Source of the DNA: a virus
Strand: one strand, 5' to 3'
Length of the DNA stretch: 26,732 bases
Virus record (IMG/VR): IMGVR_UViG_3300045789_000282
Coordinates: 1-26,732 of that record
Of this stretch, positions 5,187-13,398 are shown piece by piece. How positions within the stretch are numbered: the first letter of the stretch is position 1; every line of letters begins with the position of its first letter. The notes beneath the pieces were generated by a model. It made no database searches and was not told where the DNA came from. It saw nothing but the letters and a program-made list of their open reading frames with translations. A program made the translations under genes and the position numbers.

Positions 5187-5585
5187 GTGTTCTTTACCCA
5201 AAAAGACCTTGGAAGAGTGTACGTTATCCGATTAGTCCCTGTGTGTGGAACAGTAGTCCTAAAGGTAGGTATGACCCACTCTGATAGGGCTACTGATAGA
5301 GTTTTTGAGATACTAAGGTCTTGGTTTAACAATTTTAGGTATGTTCCTTATACTCAACTTAAACTAGACTATGGTTGTGAAGACCCACGAGATATAGAAC
5401 AATTCGTACATAAAGTATTAGAGGAGTACCGGTTTGAACCAGGTAAAAATGTTCAAGGAGGTACTGAAATGTTTACCGGTGTAGATGAGCTAAAACTTAT
5501 ACACTTTATACGTAACACAGAAAAAGTTCCTGGAGAGCTTACTAAGGAAGAATATGAGATTATTGGGAGATTGCTAGCTTTATGA
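5187..5585 (+). CDS. GIY-YIG superfamily nuclease-like protein (T5orf172 type)
   Basis: This is a 132-residue protein. The pattern matches the compact T5orf172/MUG113 branch of the GIY-YIG nucleases: first strand VYVI (residues 11-14), second strand VLKVGMT (24-30), arginines at 34 and 38 in the following helix, and a late G-G-T-E-M-F with the candidate metal-binding Glu94. Known members cut DNA, so a nicking or double-strand cutting activity is expected. The frame is closed upstream at 5175, and only GTG 5187 or GTG 5217 can start it; neither has a clear ribosome binding site. Its stop overlaps the TerS start by ATGA, so it belongs to the packaging operon. Confidence 0.6.
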   Translation: MFFTQKDLGRVYVIRLVPVCGTVVLKVGMTHSDRATDRVFEILRSWFNNFRYVPYTQLKLDYGCEDPRDIEQFVHKVLEEYRFEPGKNVQGGTEMFTGVDELKLIHFIRNTEKVPGELTKEEYEIIGRLLAL

Positions 5586-6115
5586 AACCTGTAACACCAC
5601 CCACAGTAACTAAGTTTGCTGTAGACATAGTAACACCAAAAGAAAGATTACTTTTAGAGGCTTTAGCTTCAGGACTTTCTAGTAAACCTGCTCTAGAACG
5701 TGCAGGGTACGCTGTAAGCAGTAATCACCATAGATACGTTAAGAATGTGTTAACCAGACCCCGAGTAGCTGAAGAGTGGGGCAAGATGAAAAAGAAGACA
5801 AGGCGTAGAATGGAAATGAGTAGAGAAAGGGTTCAGGACATGGTTATGAAAGCCTTTGATTTAGCCGAATCTGTTGAAGACCCTAACGCTATGGTTAGAG
5901 CTGCAGCAGAAATTAATAAGATGTGCGGTTTCTATGCTCCTGAAGAGACAGTAGTTACACTATCTGAAGACGCTAAAGAGTTACAGCACCAACTACATAA
6001 TATGAGTGAAAAAGAGCTACTTAGGTTGAAAGGGGAGAATGATGCTTTAGATGCAGAGTTTGAGCTTGTTAGTGATGAACGTATAACAAAAACTTTAGGA
6101 GACTCAGTTGGATAA
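5582..6115 (+). CDS. terS: Terminase small subunit
   Basis: This is a 177-residue DNA-recognition subunit of the packaging motor. Residues about 18-60 form the helix-turn-helix with the family pattern L-L-L-E-A-L-A-S-G then A-L-E-R-A-G-Y, followed by a conserved K-N-V-L-x-R-P-x-V helix. A basic segment KKKTRRR is at about 70-76, and the central helices should form the oligomer ring. The acidic C-terminal tail probably binds TerL. The ATG overlaps the upstream GIY-YIG stop by four bases, and the 3' end overlaps the TerL start by eight bases. Identification rests on the helix-turn-helix pattern plus position directly before TerL. Confidence 0.8.
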   Translation: MKPVTPPTVTKFAVDIVTPKERLLLEALASGLSSKPALERAGYAVSSNHHRYVKNVLTRPRVAEEWGKMKKKTRRRMEMSRERVQDMVMKAFDLAESVEDPNAMVRAAAEINKMCGFYAPEETVVTLSEDAKELQHQLHNMSEKELLRLKGENDALDAEFELVSDERITKTLGDSVG

Positions 6116-8090
6116 ACCTCGTCAGGCCGACTTAGGTACTCATACTGAAAATATTTTTAAGTGTGTACAGTGTAATGTAGAGAAGAATACTAAAAAGTTT
6201 CAGTACATAAAAGATACAGCTCCAGCAGAATACGCTAACCTATGTAAGCTTTGCTTTAGAGAAAGCTTATCGGAGTATGACGCTGCACAGGTGAGAAAAA
6301 GAGTTCAGGAAAAAGCAGATAAACAAGCTGAAAGGGCGTTAGCAAGAAAAAGAAAAGCAGAGGTAAAAAATAACGCCAAACAACAGGCTAAACAGAAAGA
6401 GGAACAAAAACGAGTTGAAACTGCTGCAGCAAAAGCAGATAGGGAGCTTGCTAGTAGGGTATTAGCTAAACGTAGGTTATTGCACTTTATACAGAAGTTT
6501 GTACCAAAGTACGAAGCTGGTTGGGTTCATCAGGATATTTGTGCTCGACTTGAAAGATTCTTTTTAGACGTAGTAGATAAGAAAAGCCCTAGGTTAATGC
6601 TGTTCGTCCCACCTCGGCATGGCAAGAGTGAGATAGCTAGTAAGAATTTTCCTGCTTGGGCTTTAGGGCATAGACCCGATTTTGAAATAATTGCTAGTAG
6701 TTACGCTGTTTCTCTACCTATGGATTTTTCTCGTTATGTTAAAGACCTTATTAAAAATTCTCTGTATCAAAATATTTTTCCTAATACCGTACTTAAAAAG
6801 GACACACAGTCTACTGAAAGATGGATGACTACAAAGTCTGGTGGTTATGTAGCAGCCGGTGTAGGTGGTGGTATTACGGGTAAGGGTGCTCATATATTTA
6901 TTATTGATGACCCAGTTAAAGATGCTGAAGAAGCAGACTCTGAAAAAATTAGACAGCGTAACTGGGATTGGTATGGCTCTACTGCTAAGACTCGTCTAGC
7001 CCCTGGCGGAGGCTTACTGTTGGTGCAAACAAGATGGCATGATGCAGATTTAGCTGGAATGTGTGTTCAACAAATGTTGGACCATAAAAAGAGCGTTAAA
7101 GACCGTGTAGCGGTATTAAAGGAACAACAGGACGCTTGTATTAATGATCCAGCTAAACAGCGAGTATTTGAAGACGATATAAACAGTACAGAGAAAGAAT
7201 TAACAGAAATAGATAACTGGGAGATTGTTAGTTACCCGGCTATTGCAGAGAATAACGAATACCGGTTAGCTAATGGAGAAGTAATTTTAGGGGATAACCC
7301 TCCTGAAGAACCTTACAGGCTTTTAAGGGTTAAAGGAGAAGCGTTACACCCTGAAAGGTTAAGCTATAACCAGCTTATGAATATGAAGAGGACTATGCAA
7401 CCTCGACATTGGTCTGCGCTATATCAGCAGAACCCGGTTCCTGATGAAGGTATATTCTTTACTACCGATATGTTTAGATATGAAGCACAGTCTCCTACAT
7501 ATAAACATATGCACACCTATATTGCATTTGATTTGGCTATCGGTGAAAAGCAAACTAATGACTGGACTGTAGGTACAGTAATAAAGGTAGATCATGCAGA
7601 TCAAATACACGTAGTAGATATGGTACGGGGTAGATGGAATGCTTTTCAAATAGTAGAGGCTATGTTAGATTTATGCCAAAAGTATGAACCTACTCTACTA
7701 GGTATTGAAAAAGGACAACTTGAACATGCTATTAGACCTCAATTAGAAAAGCGTATGAAAGAAAGAAAGTTGTATCCTCCAATGCCCACAGGTAAAGAGC
7801 AGTTGGTGCCTATTAACGATAAATCATCTAGAGCACGACCTTTACAAGGACGAATGCAACAAGGGATGGTATACTTTCCTGAAAATCAACCTTGGGTAGA
7901 GGTGCTACGACATGAAATGTTAAGATTTCCTGGTGGACTACACGATGATGCTGTAGATTCTTTAGCGTGGAACGTTCGTATGTCTATGGGTAGGGCTGCT
8001 CCTAAGAAACCAAAAAGTAAACAAACTAGATCTTGGAAGAGTAAGCTTAAAGTTCGTGTAGAGGGTAACAGAGATCCTATGGGAGTATAA
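6108..8090 (+). CDS. terL: Terminase large subunit with N-terminal zinc-finger extension
   Basis: The packaging motor ATPase-nuclease has 660 residues, starting at TTG 6108 with AGGAG six bases upstream. Residues 1-60 hold four cysteines (19, 22, 46, 49) in a CxxC...CxxC zinc-finger layout. A Lys/Gln/Ala-rich coiled-coil linker (about 60-120) follows. The ATPase has Walker A PPRHGKSE near residue 170, Walker B FIIDDP near 266, and motif III LLLVQTRWHD near 305. The nuclease has Asp in IAFDLAIG near 475, Glu in LLGIEKGQ near 533 and the paired Asp of HDDAVDSLAW near 615. TerL normally lacks the zinc-finger part, so the protein is longer than the common 450-550 residues. It acts at the portal during head filling. 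Confidence 0.95.
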   Translation: MDKPRQADLGTHTENIFKCVQCNVEKNTKKFQYIKDTAPAEYANLCKLCFRESLSEYDAAQVRKRVQEKADKQAERALARKRKAEVKNNAKQQAKQKEEQKRVETAAAKADRELASRVLAKRRLLHFIQKFVPKYEAGWVHQDICARLERFFLDVVDKKSPRLMLFVPPRHGKSEIASKNFPAWALGHRPDFEIIASSYAVSLPMDFSRYVKDLIKNSLYQNIFPNTVLKKDTQSTERWMTTKSGGYVAAGVGGGITGKGAHIFIIDDPVKDAEEADSEKIRQRNWDWYGSTAKTRLAPGGGLLLVQTRWHDADLAGMCVQQMLDHKKSVKDRVAVLKEQQDACINDPAKQRVFEDDINSTEKELTEIDNWEIVSYPAIAENNEYRLANGEVILGDNPPEEPYRLLRVKGEALHPERLSYNQLMNMKRTMQPRHWSALYQQNPVPDEGIFFTTDMFRYEAQSPTYKHMHTYIAFDLAIGEKQTNDWTVGTVIKVDHADQIHVVDMVRGRWNAFQIVEAMLDLCQKYEPTLLGIEKGQLEHAIRPQLEKRMKERKLYPPMPTGKEQLVPINDKSSRARPLQGRMQQGMVYFPENQPWVEVLRHEMLRFPGGLHDDAVDSLAWNVRMSMGRAAPKKPKSKQTRSWKSKLKVRVEGNRDPMGV

Positions 8091-8138
8091 CGCTTTGTGC
8101 ATATTATCCCCTTACAGTGAAATTAATCGGAATTAAAA

Positions 8139-10199
8139 ATGCCTATAAATGAAGAGATAGCAAAAAAACAGTTTGAAAGATACCAATATGCAAGAGATAA
8201 CGGACATCTTGATTTTGTAGATAAAGCAGATACGTGTGAAGATTACTTTGCTGGAAACCAGTGGGACCCAGTTACCCGTAGAAAATTAGAAAACCAAGGT
8301 AAGCCTGTACTCACTATCAATAAAGTTCTAGCCACTGTTGCGGCCGTTATGGGAGAACAACTAGAAAATAGAGCAGACATTTCATTCAGGCCTCTTAAAG
8401 ACGGGAGCCAAGAAACTTCAGACGCTTTAACTAAGCTGTATATCCAAATAGCTAATGCTAATAAGTTAGATTGGGTGGAGAGTGAGGTAGCTGCAGATGG
8501 TTTTATTACTAGTCGCGGCTTCTACGATGTAAGGGCTGTTTTTGGAGACTCCATGCAGGGAGAGGCTCAGATAAAGAAGCTTAACCCGAGGAATGTTATT
8601 GTAGACCCGGATGCAGAAGACTATGACCCTGATACGTGGAAAGAATGGTTTCTTACGAAATGGTTATCTCCAGATGACATAGAAATTTTATACAGTAAGG
8701 CTGATGCAGATATACTAAGGTTAAGGCAACCAGACAGTCTTCTAGCAGACTATGACAATGTAGATAAACATCACGGAACTTTTGGAGGAGAAGCTAGAAC
8801 TTCTGACTCTAGCAGTACGGGCAGTACTGTAAGAAGAGTGAGAGTTATTGAAAGACAGTATAAGAAACTATCTAATGCTTGGCACTTCGTAGATCCTGAA
8901 ACAGGGGATGTAAGTATAGTTCCTGATACCTGGTCTGAAGATAAGCGTATAGAGGTAGCTGCAACGGCCGGCTTATCTCTTACAAGAAAGCTGGTAGAAA
9001 GAATTAGATGGACCGTAACTGCGGATAACGTAGTTTTATTTGATGACTGGAGTCCTTACCTTTCATTTACAGTTGTTCCTTACTTTCCTTTTTTCCGTAA
9101 TGGTAAAACTATCGGTATTGTAGAAAATTTACTAAGCCCTCAAGACCAGTTAAACAAAACCTCTAGTCAAGAACTTCATATCATTAATACTACTGCTAAC
9201 AGTGGTTATAAAGTAAAGACAGGCTCTTTACAGAATATGGACATTGAAGATTTAGAAGAAAGGGGTGCTCAAACCGGTGTAGTGTTTGAACTAACAGACG
9301 TTAATGACTTAGAGAAAATTCAACCTAACCAAGTACCTACAGGGTTAGATAGAGTAGCCTTTAAAGCAGACCAGTTCATTAAAGAAATTTCTGGAGTATC
9401 GGACTCTTCAAGAGGTTTTGATAGAGCAGATGTAGCTGCTAAAGCTATTGAAGCTAAACAAGCAGCAGGATCTGTTAACTTAGCTAAACCCATGGATAAC
9501 CTAGCAAGAACTAGGCACCTATTAGCTAAACGTATTTTAGATTTAATACAAACATTCTATACTGAGCATAGAGTACTTAAAATTGCTGGAACAGACCTAG
9601 TAGCTAAAACAGAAGAACTCGAAATTAACCAACCTTCTGCAGAAAGTGGTATTGTTAATGATTTAACAATAGGTAAGTATGACGTAGTAGTTACTACAGC
9701 TCCAGCACGTAATAACTTTGAAGAAACGCAGTTTAAAGAAGCTCTTGAACTTAGACAGCTTGGAGTTGCTATTCCTGATGACATTCTTGTTGAAGCTAGT
9801 CATCTAGAGCGTAAGGCTGAAATTGCTGAAAGAATTAAAGAACTCTCAGGAGATCAACCAGGTAGTCAAGAAGAACAAGCAGCAGCACAACTAGAACTTC
9901 AACTTAAACAGTTAGAGATTCAAGAAAAAGAAGCTGACATTGCTGTTAAACAAGCTAATGCTAAAGCTACAGTTATTAAAGCAAGTGCTGATGTTCAACA
10001 GTTAGGTGCTAATGATACCAGAACAGCGGATAGGCAAGATAAAGCTTCAGCAGAAGCTATGAGAATACTTGCACAACTTACTGCAAACAGGGAAACTATC
10101 GCAGCTAATAAAGAAATGAAGCAAGCAGAGCTTGATCTAAAACGTGAACAAATGACTAAACAGGATACGCAGAAACCTGAAAAAGAGACTGCAAAATAA
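8139..10199 (+). CDS. Portal protein, P22-like
   Basis: This 686-residue portal forms the ring at the head vertex. The first 80 residues (Y-F-A-G-N-Q-W, then K-P-V-L-T-I-N, then M-G-E-Q-L-E-N) are the classic start of the P22-type portal family. The centre carries G-x-x-x-x-N-L-L-S-P-Q-D-Q-L-N-K. A long Gln/Glu/Ala-rich coiled coil covers about residues 550-670, the region that in this family makes the barrel reaching into the head. The ribosome binding site is moderate (GGAATT). It follows TerL after a 48-bp gap and precedes the scaffold, the usual order. Confidence 0.9.
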   Translation: MPINEEIAKKQFERYQYARDNGHLDFVDKADTCEDYFAGNQWDPVTRRKLENQGKPVLTINKVLATVAAVMGEQLENRADISFRPLKDGSQETSDALTKLYIQIANANKLDWVESEVAADGFITSRGFYDVRAVFGDSMQGEAQIKKLNPRNVIVDPDAEDYDPDTWKEWFLTKWLSPDDIEILYSKADADILRLRQPDSLLADYDNVDKHHGTFGGEARTSDSSSTGSTVRRVRVIERQYKKLSNAWHFVDPETGDVSIVPDTWSEDKRIEVAATAGLSLTRKLVERIRWTVTADNVVLFDDWSPYLSFTVVPYFPFFRNGKTIGIVENLLSPQDQLNKTSSQELHIINTTANSGYKVKTGSLQNMDIEDLEERGAQTGVVFELTDVNDLEKIQPNQVPTGLDRVAFKADQFIKEISGVSDSSRGFDRADVAAKAIEAKQAAGSVNLAKPMDNLARTRHLLAKRILDLIQTFYTEHRVLKIAGTDLVAKTEELEINQPSAESGIVNDLTIGKYDVVVTTAPARNNFEETQFKEALELRQLGVAIPDDILVEASHLERKAEIAERIKELSGDQPGSQEEQAAAQLELQLKQLEIQEKEADIAVKQANAKATVIKASADVQQLGANDTRTADRQDKASAEAMRILAQLTANRETIAANKEMKQAELDLKREQMTKQDTQKPEKETAK

Positions 10200-10209
10200 G
10201 GAGAAAGGT

Positions 10210-11181
10210 ATGCCACCAGAAGATGAAAATGAAGTAGTAGATGAATTTGCCCAAGAAGATTTTGTATTAGAGACTGACAAGTTTACAGGTGAAACTCTAG
10301 ATGAACTAGGTACAGAAGAGGAAGAAAAGGAAGAAGAATCTACAGAAGAAGTTGAAGAGGAATCTACGGAGGAAGAAGAAACTGAAGAGTCCGAAGAGGA
10401 GTCTGAAGAAGAAGAAGAACCAGAACAGGAAGAAGAACCACAAGGTCTAGAAAAATCTAAGCCTATTATGATTCCTAAACATCGTTATGATTCTGCTAGT
10501 GCTAGAGCTAAAGCTGCTGAAGAAAAATTAGCAGCGTATGAAGCAAAATTAGAAAGTAAACAACCTGCAGCTAAACAGGAAGTTGTTGATGATACGGATA
10601 AAGCTTTAGCCGACTTAGATCTTAAGAGAGCTACAGCTCTAGCTGATGGTGATGTTGACCTTGCAGCTAAGATTTCTGGTGAAATTAGGATGCTAGAAAA
10701 ACAAGCGTATCAAGCAGAGATAAAGAGGTCTAACTCTGAAGTAGAGAGTTCTACGGTAGCTAAAATGAAATTTGATGCGGCTGTTGATTCCATTACTCAG
10801 CAGTATGATGTATTTGATCCTGATTCTGATAACTACGACCAGGCTATTGTAGATGAAACTCTTGATTTACAGTCTGCTTTTGAAGCTAAAGGGTATAGTG
10901 CAACAGAAGCTCTTTATAAAGCTGTTGGTTACGTAATTAAGGATGAAGTAGCTACAGAAGCTCCAGAGGCTAAAAAAGAAACTCCTGCAGCTAGAAAGAC
11001 TGACGTTAAAAAGAATGTGGATGCAGCTAAACGTACTCCCCCTAGTTTAGAAAAGTCTGGGTTAGACAGTGATGCTACAGGAGCTAAAGCGGTACCTAAT
11101 GCTACTGAGTTAAGTGAGGAAGATTTTGATGCACTCCCAGAGGCTACCAAAGCTCGTATGAGAGGTGATTTAGTCTCATAG
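10210..11181 (+). CDS. Scaffolding protein
   Basis: This 323-residue, very acidic protein is preceded by AAGGAG. Residues about 33-80 are nearly all Glu, Ser and Thr. A conserved-looking I-P-K-H-R-Y-D-S-A-S-A-R-A-K-A-A-E-E-K-L helix follows at about 92, as in other head scaffolds, where this part starts a coiled coil. The C-terminus is helical and less acidic (LSEEDFDALPEATKARM). Position between portal and capsid protein supports the call. It would direct prohead assembly and leave before or during packaging. There is no protease signature next to it, so exit rather than cleavage is likely. Confidence 0.85.
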   Translation: MPPEDENEVVDEFAQEDFVLETDKFTGETLDELGTEEEEKEEESTEEVEEESTEEEETEESEEESEEEEEPEQEEEPQGLEKSKPIMIPKHRYDSASARAKAAEEKLAAYEAKLESKQPAAKQEVVDDTDKALADLDLKRATALADGDVDLAAKISGEIRMLEKQAYQAEIKRSNSEVESSTVAKMKFDAAVDSITQQYDVFDPDSDNYDQAIVDETLDLQSAFEAKGYSATEALYKAVGYVIKDEVATEAPEAKKETPAARKTDVKKNVDAAKRTPPSLEKSGLDSDATGAKAVPNATELSEEDFDALPEATKARMRGDLVS

Positions 11182-11206
11182 CAGGGTTATTAGGTAAAAT
11201 TGTAAT

Positions 11207-11237
11207 AAAAGGCTTGCTATTTGTAGTGAGCCTTTTT
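11207..11237 (+). terminator. Strong hairpin terminator before the capsid gene
   Basis: AAAAGGCTTGCTA pairs with TAGTGAGCCTTTT (two G-U pairs) around the loop TTTG, giving 13 pairs, with T runs on both strands, so it may act both ways. It separates the scaffold gene from the capsid gene. Confidence 0.8.
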
Positions 11238-11272
11238 ACAATCAGGTCACGGGTTCTCTCACGACAGCAGAG

Positions 11273-11291
11273 ACAAGGATCGCACCCTTGT
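11273..11291 (+). promoter_or_regulatory. Hairpin in the leader of the capsid gene
   Basis: ACAAGG and CCTTGT pair across the loop ATCGCAC. The hairpin lies in the 5' leader of the capsid message, about 70 bases before the ATG. It could protect the message from decay; it has no T-run. Confidence 0.45.
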
Positions 11292-11360
11292 AAAATAATC
11301 GAATACGTACACTGACGAGACAGTAACAAATACTATTTAATTATTTTATGGAGAACGCAA

Positions 11361-12473
11361 ATGTCCTTAACAAATTTTGCTGCTCTTACTACTGAGGAAA
11401 AGACCGTATGGTCTAAAGACCTTTGGAAGGCAGCTCGAAACAACATGTTTATTTCTCGATTCACTGGCACTGGTCAGGATTCGATGATTCAACGAATTAC
11501 AGAACTCACTAAAAGCGAAAAAGGTGCTAGAGCAGTAATCACTCTTGTAGCTGATCTTGAAGGTGATGGTGTAGCTGGAGATCGTCAATTAGAAGGTAAC
11601 GAAGAAAGTATGAAAGCATACGATCAAGTTATCCAACTTGACCAACTTCGTAACGCTACTCGTCATGAAGGTAAAATGGCAGATCAAAAGTCTGTTGTAA
11701 ATTTCCGAAAGAGTGGACGTGATGTTCTATCTTACTGGTTGGCTGATCGTTGTGACCAAATAGGTTTCTTAACTATGTCAGGTGTTGACTACGGTATGAC
11801 TACTAACGGTATTCTACGTCCAGCTAACTCTGATTTGAATGTATTAGAATTTGCTGCTGATGTAACAGCACCATCTGCTAAACGTCATTTACGTTGGGAC
11901 GCTACTACTGGTCTAGAAGCCGGTGCTACTAACGCAGTTGCAGCCGCAGATACACCTACATGGAACATGCTTATTGAAACTAAAGCTTATATGAAGGATA
12001 ACTTTATCCGTCCTATGCGTGGAAGTGCGGGTATGGAAGTGTACAACGTATTTATGACACCTCAAGGTATCGCTAAGTTAAAACAAGATCCTGATTTTGT
12101 TGCAGCTTGGAGAAATGCTATGCCTCGTAGTGGTTCAAACCCTTTATTTAAAGGTGCTGAAGTAATCTACGTTGATGGTTTAGCTATCTACGAATACCGT
12201 CATGTTTACAATACTAAAGGTGCTACATCTGGTGTTGATAAATGGGGTGCTGGTAATGATGTTGATGGTCAGCGTGTATTGTTCTGTGGTGCTCAAGCTT
12301 TGGGTATGGCAGACATCGGATCTCCTGAATGGATTGAGAAAGGTTTTGATTTTGAAAACCAACAAGCCATTTCAGTAGGTAAAATTTTCGGTATGAAGAA
12401 ACCAGTTTTCCGTTCTCACGTAAGTAAGACGGATGAAGACTTCGGTGTTCTTTGTGTTGATACAGCAATTTAA
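11361..12473 (+). CDS. Major capsid protein, N4 gp56-like
   Basis: This 370-residue protein starts at ATG 11361 after GGAGAACGCAA. The start region (W-S-K-D-L-W, then F-I-S-R-F-T-G), followed by I-Q-R-I-T-E-L, then G-D-x-Q-L-E-G-N-E-E, and later F-R-K-S-G-R-D-V-L-S-Y-W-L, has the layout of the N4 gp56-type major capsid family (HK97-like fold). Length is in the usual range for this family (about 350-420). It sits between the scaffold and a small beta-rich partner, and is bracketed by two terminators. It builds the icosahedral shell. The pairing with a P22-like portal is unusual. Confidence 0.9.
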   Translation: MSLTNFAALTTEEKTVWSKDLWKAARNNMFISRFTGTGQDSMIQRITELTKSEKGARAVITLVADLEGDGVAGDRQLEGNEESMKAYDQVIQLDQLRNATRHEGKMADQKSVVNFRKSGRDVLSYWLADRCDQIGFLTMSGVDYGMTTNGILRPANSDLNVLEFAADVTAPSAKRHLRWDATTGLEAGATNAVAAADTPTWNMLIETKAYMKDNFIRPMRGSAGMEVYNVFMTPQGIAKLKQDPDFVAAWRNAMPRSGSNPLFKGAEVIYVDGLAIYEYRHVYNTKGATSGVDKWGAGNDVDGQRVLFCGAQALGMADIGSPEWIEKGFDFENQQAISVGKIFGMKKPVFRSHVSKTDEDFGVLCVDTAI

Positions 12474-12485
12474 CAGGAGTATAAA

Positions 12486-12911
12486 ATGAGCATTAAGACA
12501 AATGGTTCACGCCAATACCCTTTAGTTGCTAGACTACCTATCAGTTTTGACGACTTGGCTTTAGCAGATGCTGGTGTTGCACAAGTTGGTTTTAACCTAC
12601 CAGGCGGTTCTACAATTATCGGTGGTGCGGTTGTGGTTTCAACAGTATTCAACTCTTCAGGTGGTACACCTCTAGATACTTTGGATGTTGGTGATTCTAT
12701 CGACCCTGATCGTTACACAGCCTCTGTGGTTGACTTGACTTCTTTAGGGCGTACAGCTTTAACATTGACAGGCTATGAAACAGTTGGTGGTACAACAATT
12801 GACGTTACTTGGGATAACGGTACTGCAACTACTCTTCCTACAACAGGCGAAGCCTATGTAGAGATTCAGTATGTGCAGCTTGACCGTGCAAACGAGAACG
12901 TACCAGGGTAA
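12486..12911 (+). CDS. Small beta-rich virion protein, possible capsid decoration
   Basis: This 141-residue protein has a good ribosome binding site (AGGAGTATAAAATG) 12 bases after the capsid stop. It is rich in V, T, G and I, with repeated turn motifs (P-G-G-S-T-I-I-G-G, G-D-S-I-D-P-D-R-Y), few charges and no cysteine. This is the profile of a beta-sandwich outer-capsid or decoration protein. It shares the message and terminator with the capsid protein, which fits high-level synthesis of a stoichiometric partner. The role is inferred from context; I recognise no exact family. Confidence 0.6.
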   Translation: MSIKTNGSRQYPLVARLPISFDDLALADAGVAQVGFNLPGGSTIIGGAVVVSTVFNSSGGTPLDTLDVGDSIDPDRYTASVVDLTSLGRTALTLTGYETVGGTTIDVTWDNGTATTLPTTGEAYVEIQYVQLDRANENVPG

Positions 12912-12935
12912 CCGCATTTAGCGGATACATTATAG

Positions 12936-12982
12936 GTGGCTGGAAGGTTTACCCTCCTTCCCTTCCAGTCACTTATTTTTTA
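12936..12982 (+). terminator. Rho-independent terminator after the capsid unit
   Basis: GTGGCTGGAAGG (12936-12947) pairs with CCTTCCAGTCAC (12961-12972), 12 pairs with one G-U, then TTATTTTTTATA. This is the end of the capsid message. A small CCGC ATTTA GCGG hairpin at 12912-12924 precedes it. Confidence 0.85.
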
Positions 12983-13009
12983 TAAGGAGAACAAAAGGAT
13001 GACAATCAA

Positions 13010-13387
13010 ATGAAAATGACCTCTGTAAGAGATGTTATAGTCTCAACTAAAACAGGACACTGTATAGGATTCTCCGCTGGAGTACCCACTGAAGTTCCAG
13101 AAGGCGTTATAGCCGAATGTGCGGCTAAAGGGTGTATACCTTCAGAAGAACTTGAAAAAGTTTTAACCGCAGTAGATCCTATTAAAGCACCTGTAATTGA
13201 AAATGACGGTAAAGAAGAAAAACTAGTTGAGGCTATTGAAATGATGGTAGCTAGAAATGCTAAAGGTGACTTTACTGCAGACAAACTCCCAAACACTAAA
13301 GTACTAAGTAAAGAAACCGGACTTAATGTTTCTGTTAAAGAACGTAATGAAGCTTGGGAAGTTGTACAAGAAAGTTTAAAAGACTGA
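13010..13387 (+). CDS. Uncharacterised head/neck-region protein, 125 residues
   Basis: The chosen start is ATG 13010, with AAAAGG ten bases upstream; a second in-frame ATG is at 13016. A four-codon frame (MTIK, 12999-13013) overlaps the start by ATGA and could couple translation. Residues 1-45 are hydrophobic-polar with two cysteines (C36, C41). A charged linker follows, and the C-terminal half (about 70-125) looks like a small helical domain. Its position between capsid and adaptor suggests a structural or assembly role, for example a head-completion factor. I cannot name a family. Confidence 0.6.
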   Translation: MKMTSVRDVIVSTKTGHCIGFSAGVPTEVPEGVIAECAAKGCIPSEELEKVLTAVDPIKAPVIENDGKEEKLVEAIEMMVARNAKGDFTADKLPNTKVLSKETGLNVSVKERNEAWEVVQESLKD

Positions 13388-13398
13388 GGTAATGCTAC

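Noticed and set aside
11144-11329. Minus-strand frame across the scaffold-capsid gap
   Set aside because: It runs through the terminator hairpin and has no start signal.
12999-13013. Four-codon frame MTIK as a gene
   Set aside because: Too short to be a product; at most a coupling device for the gene at 13010.
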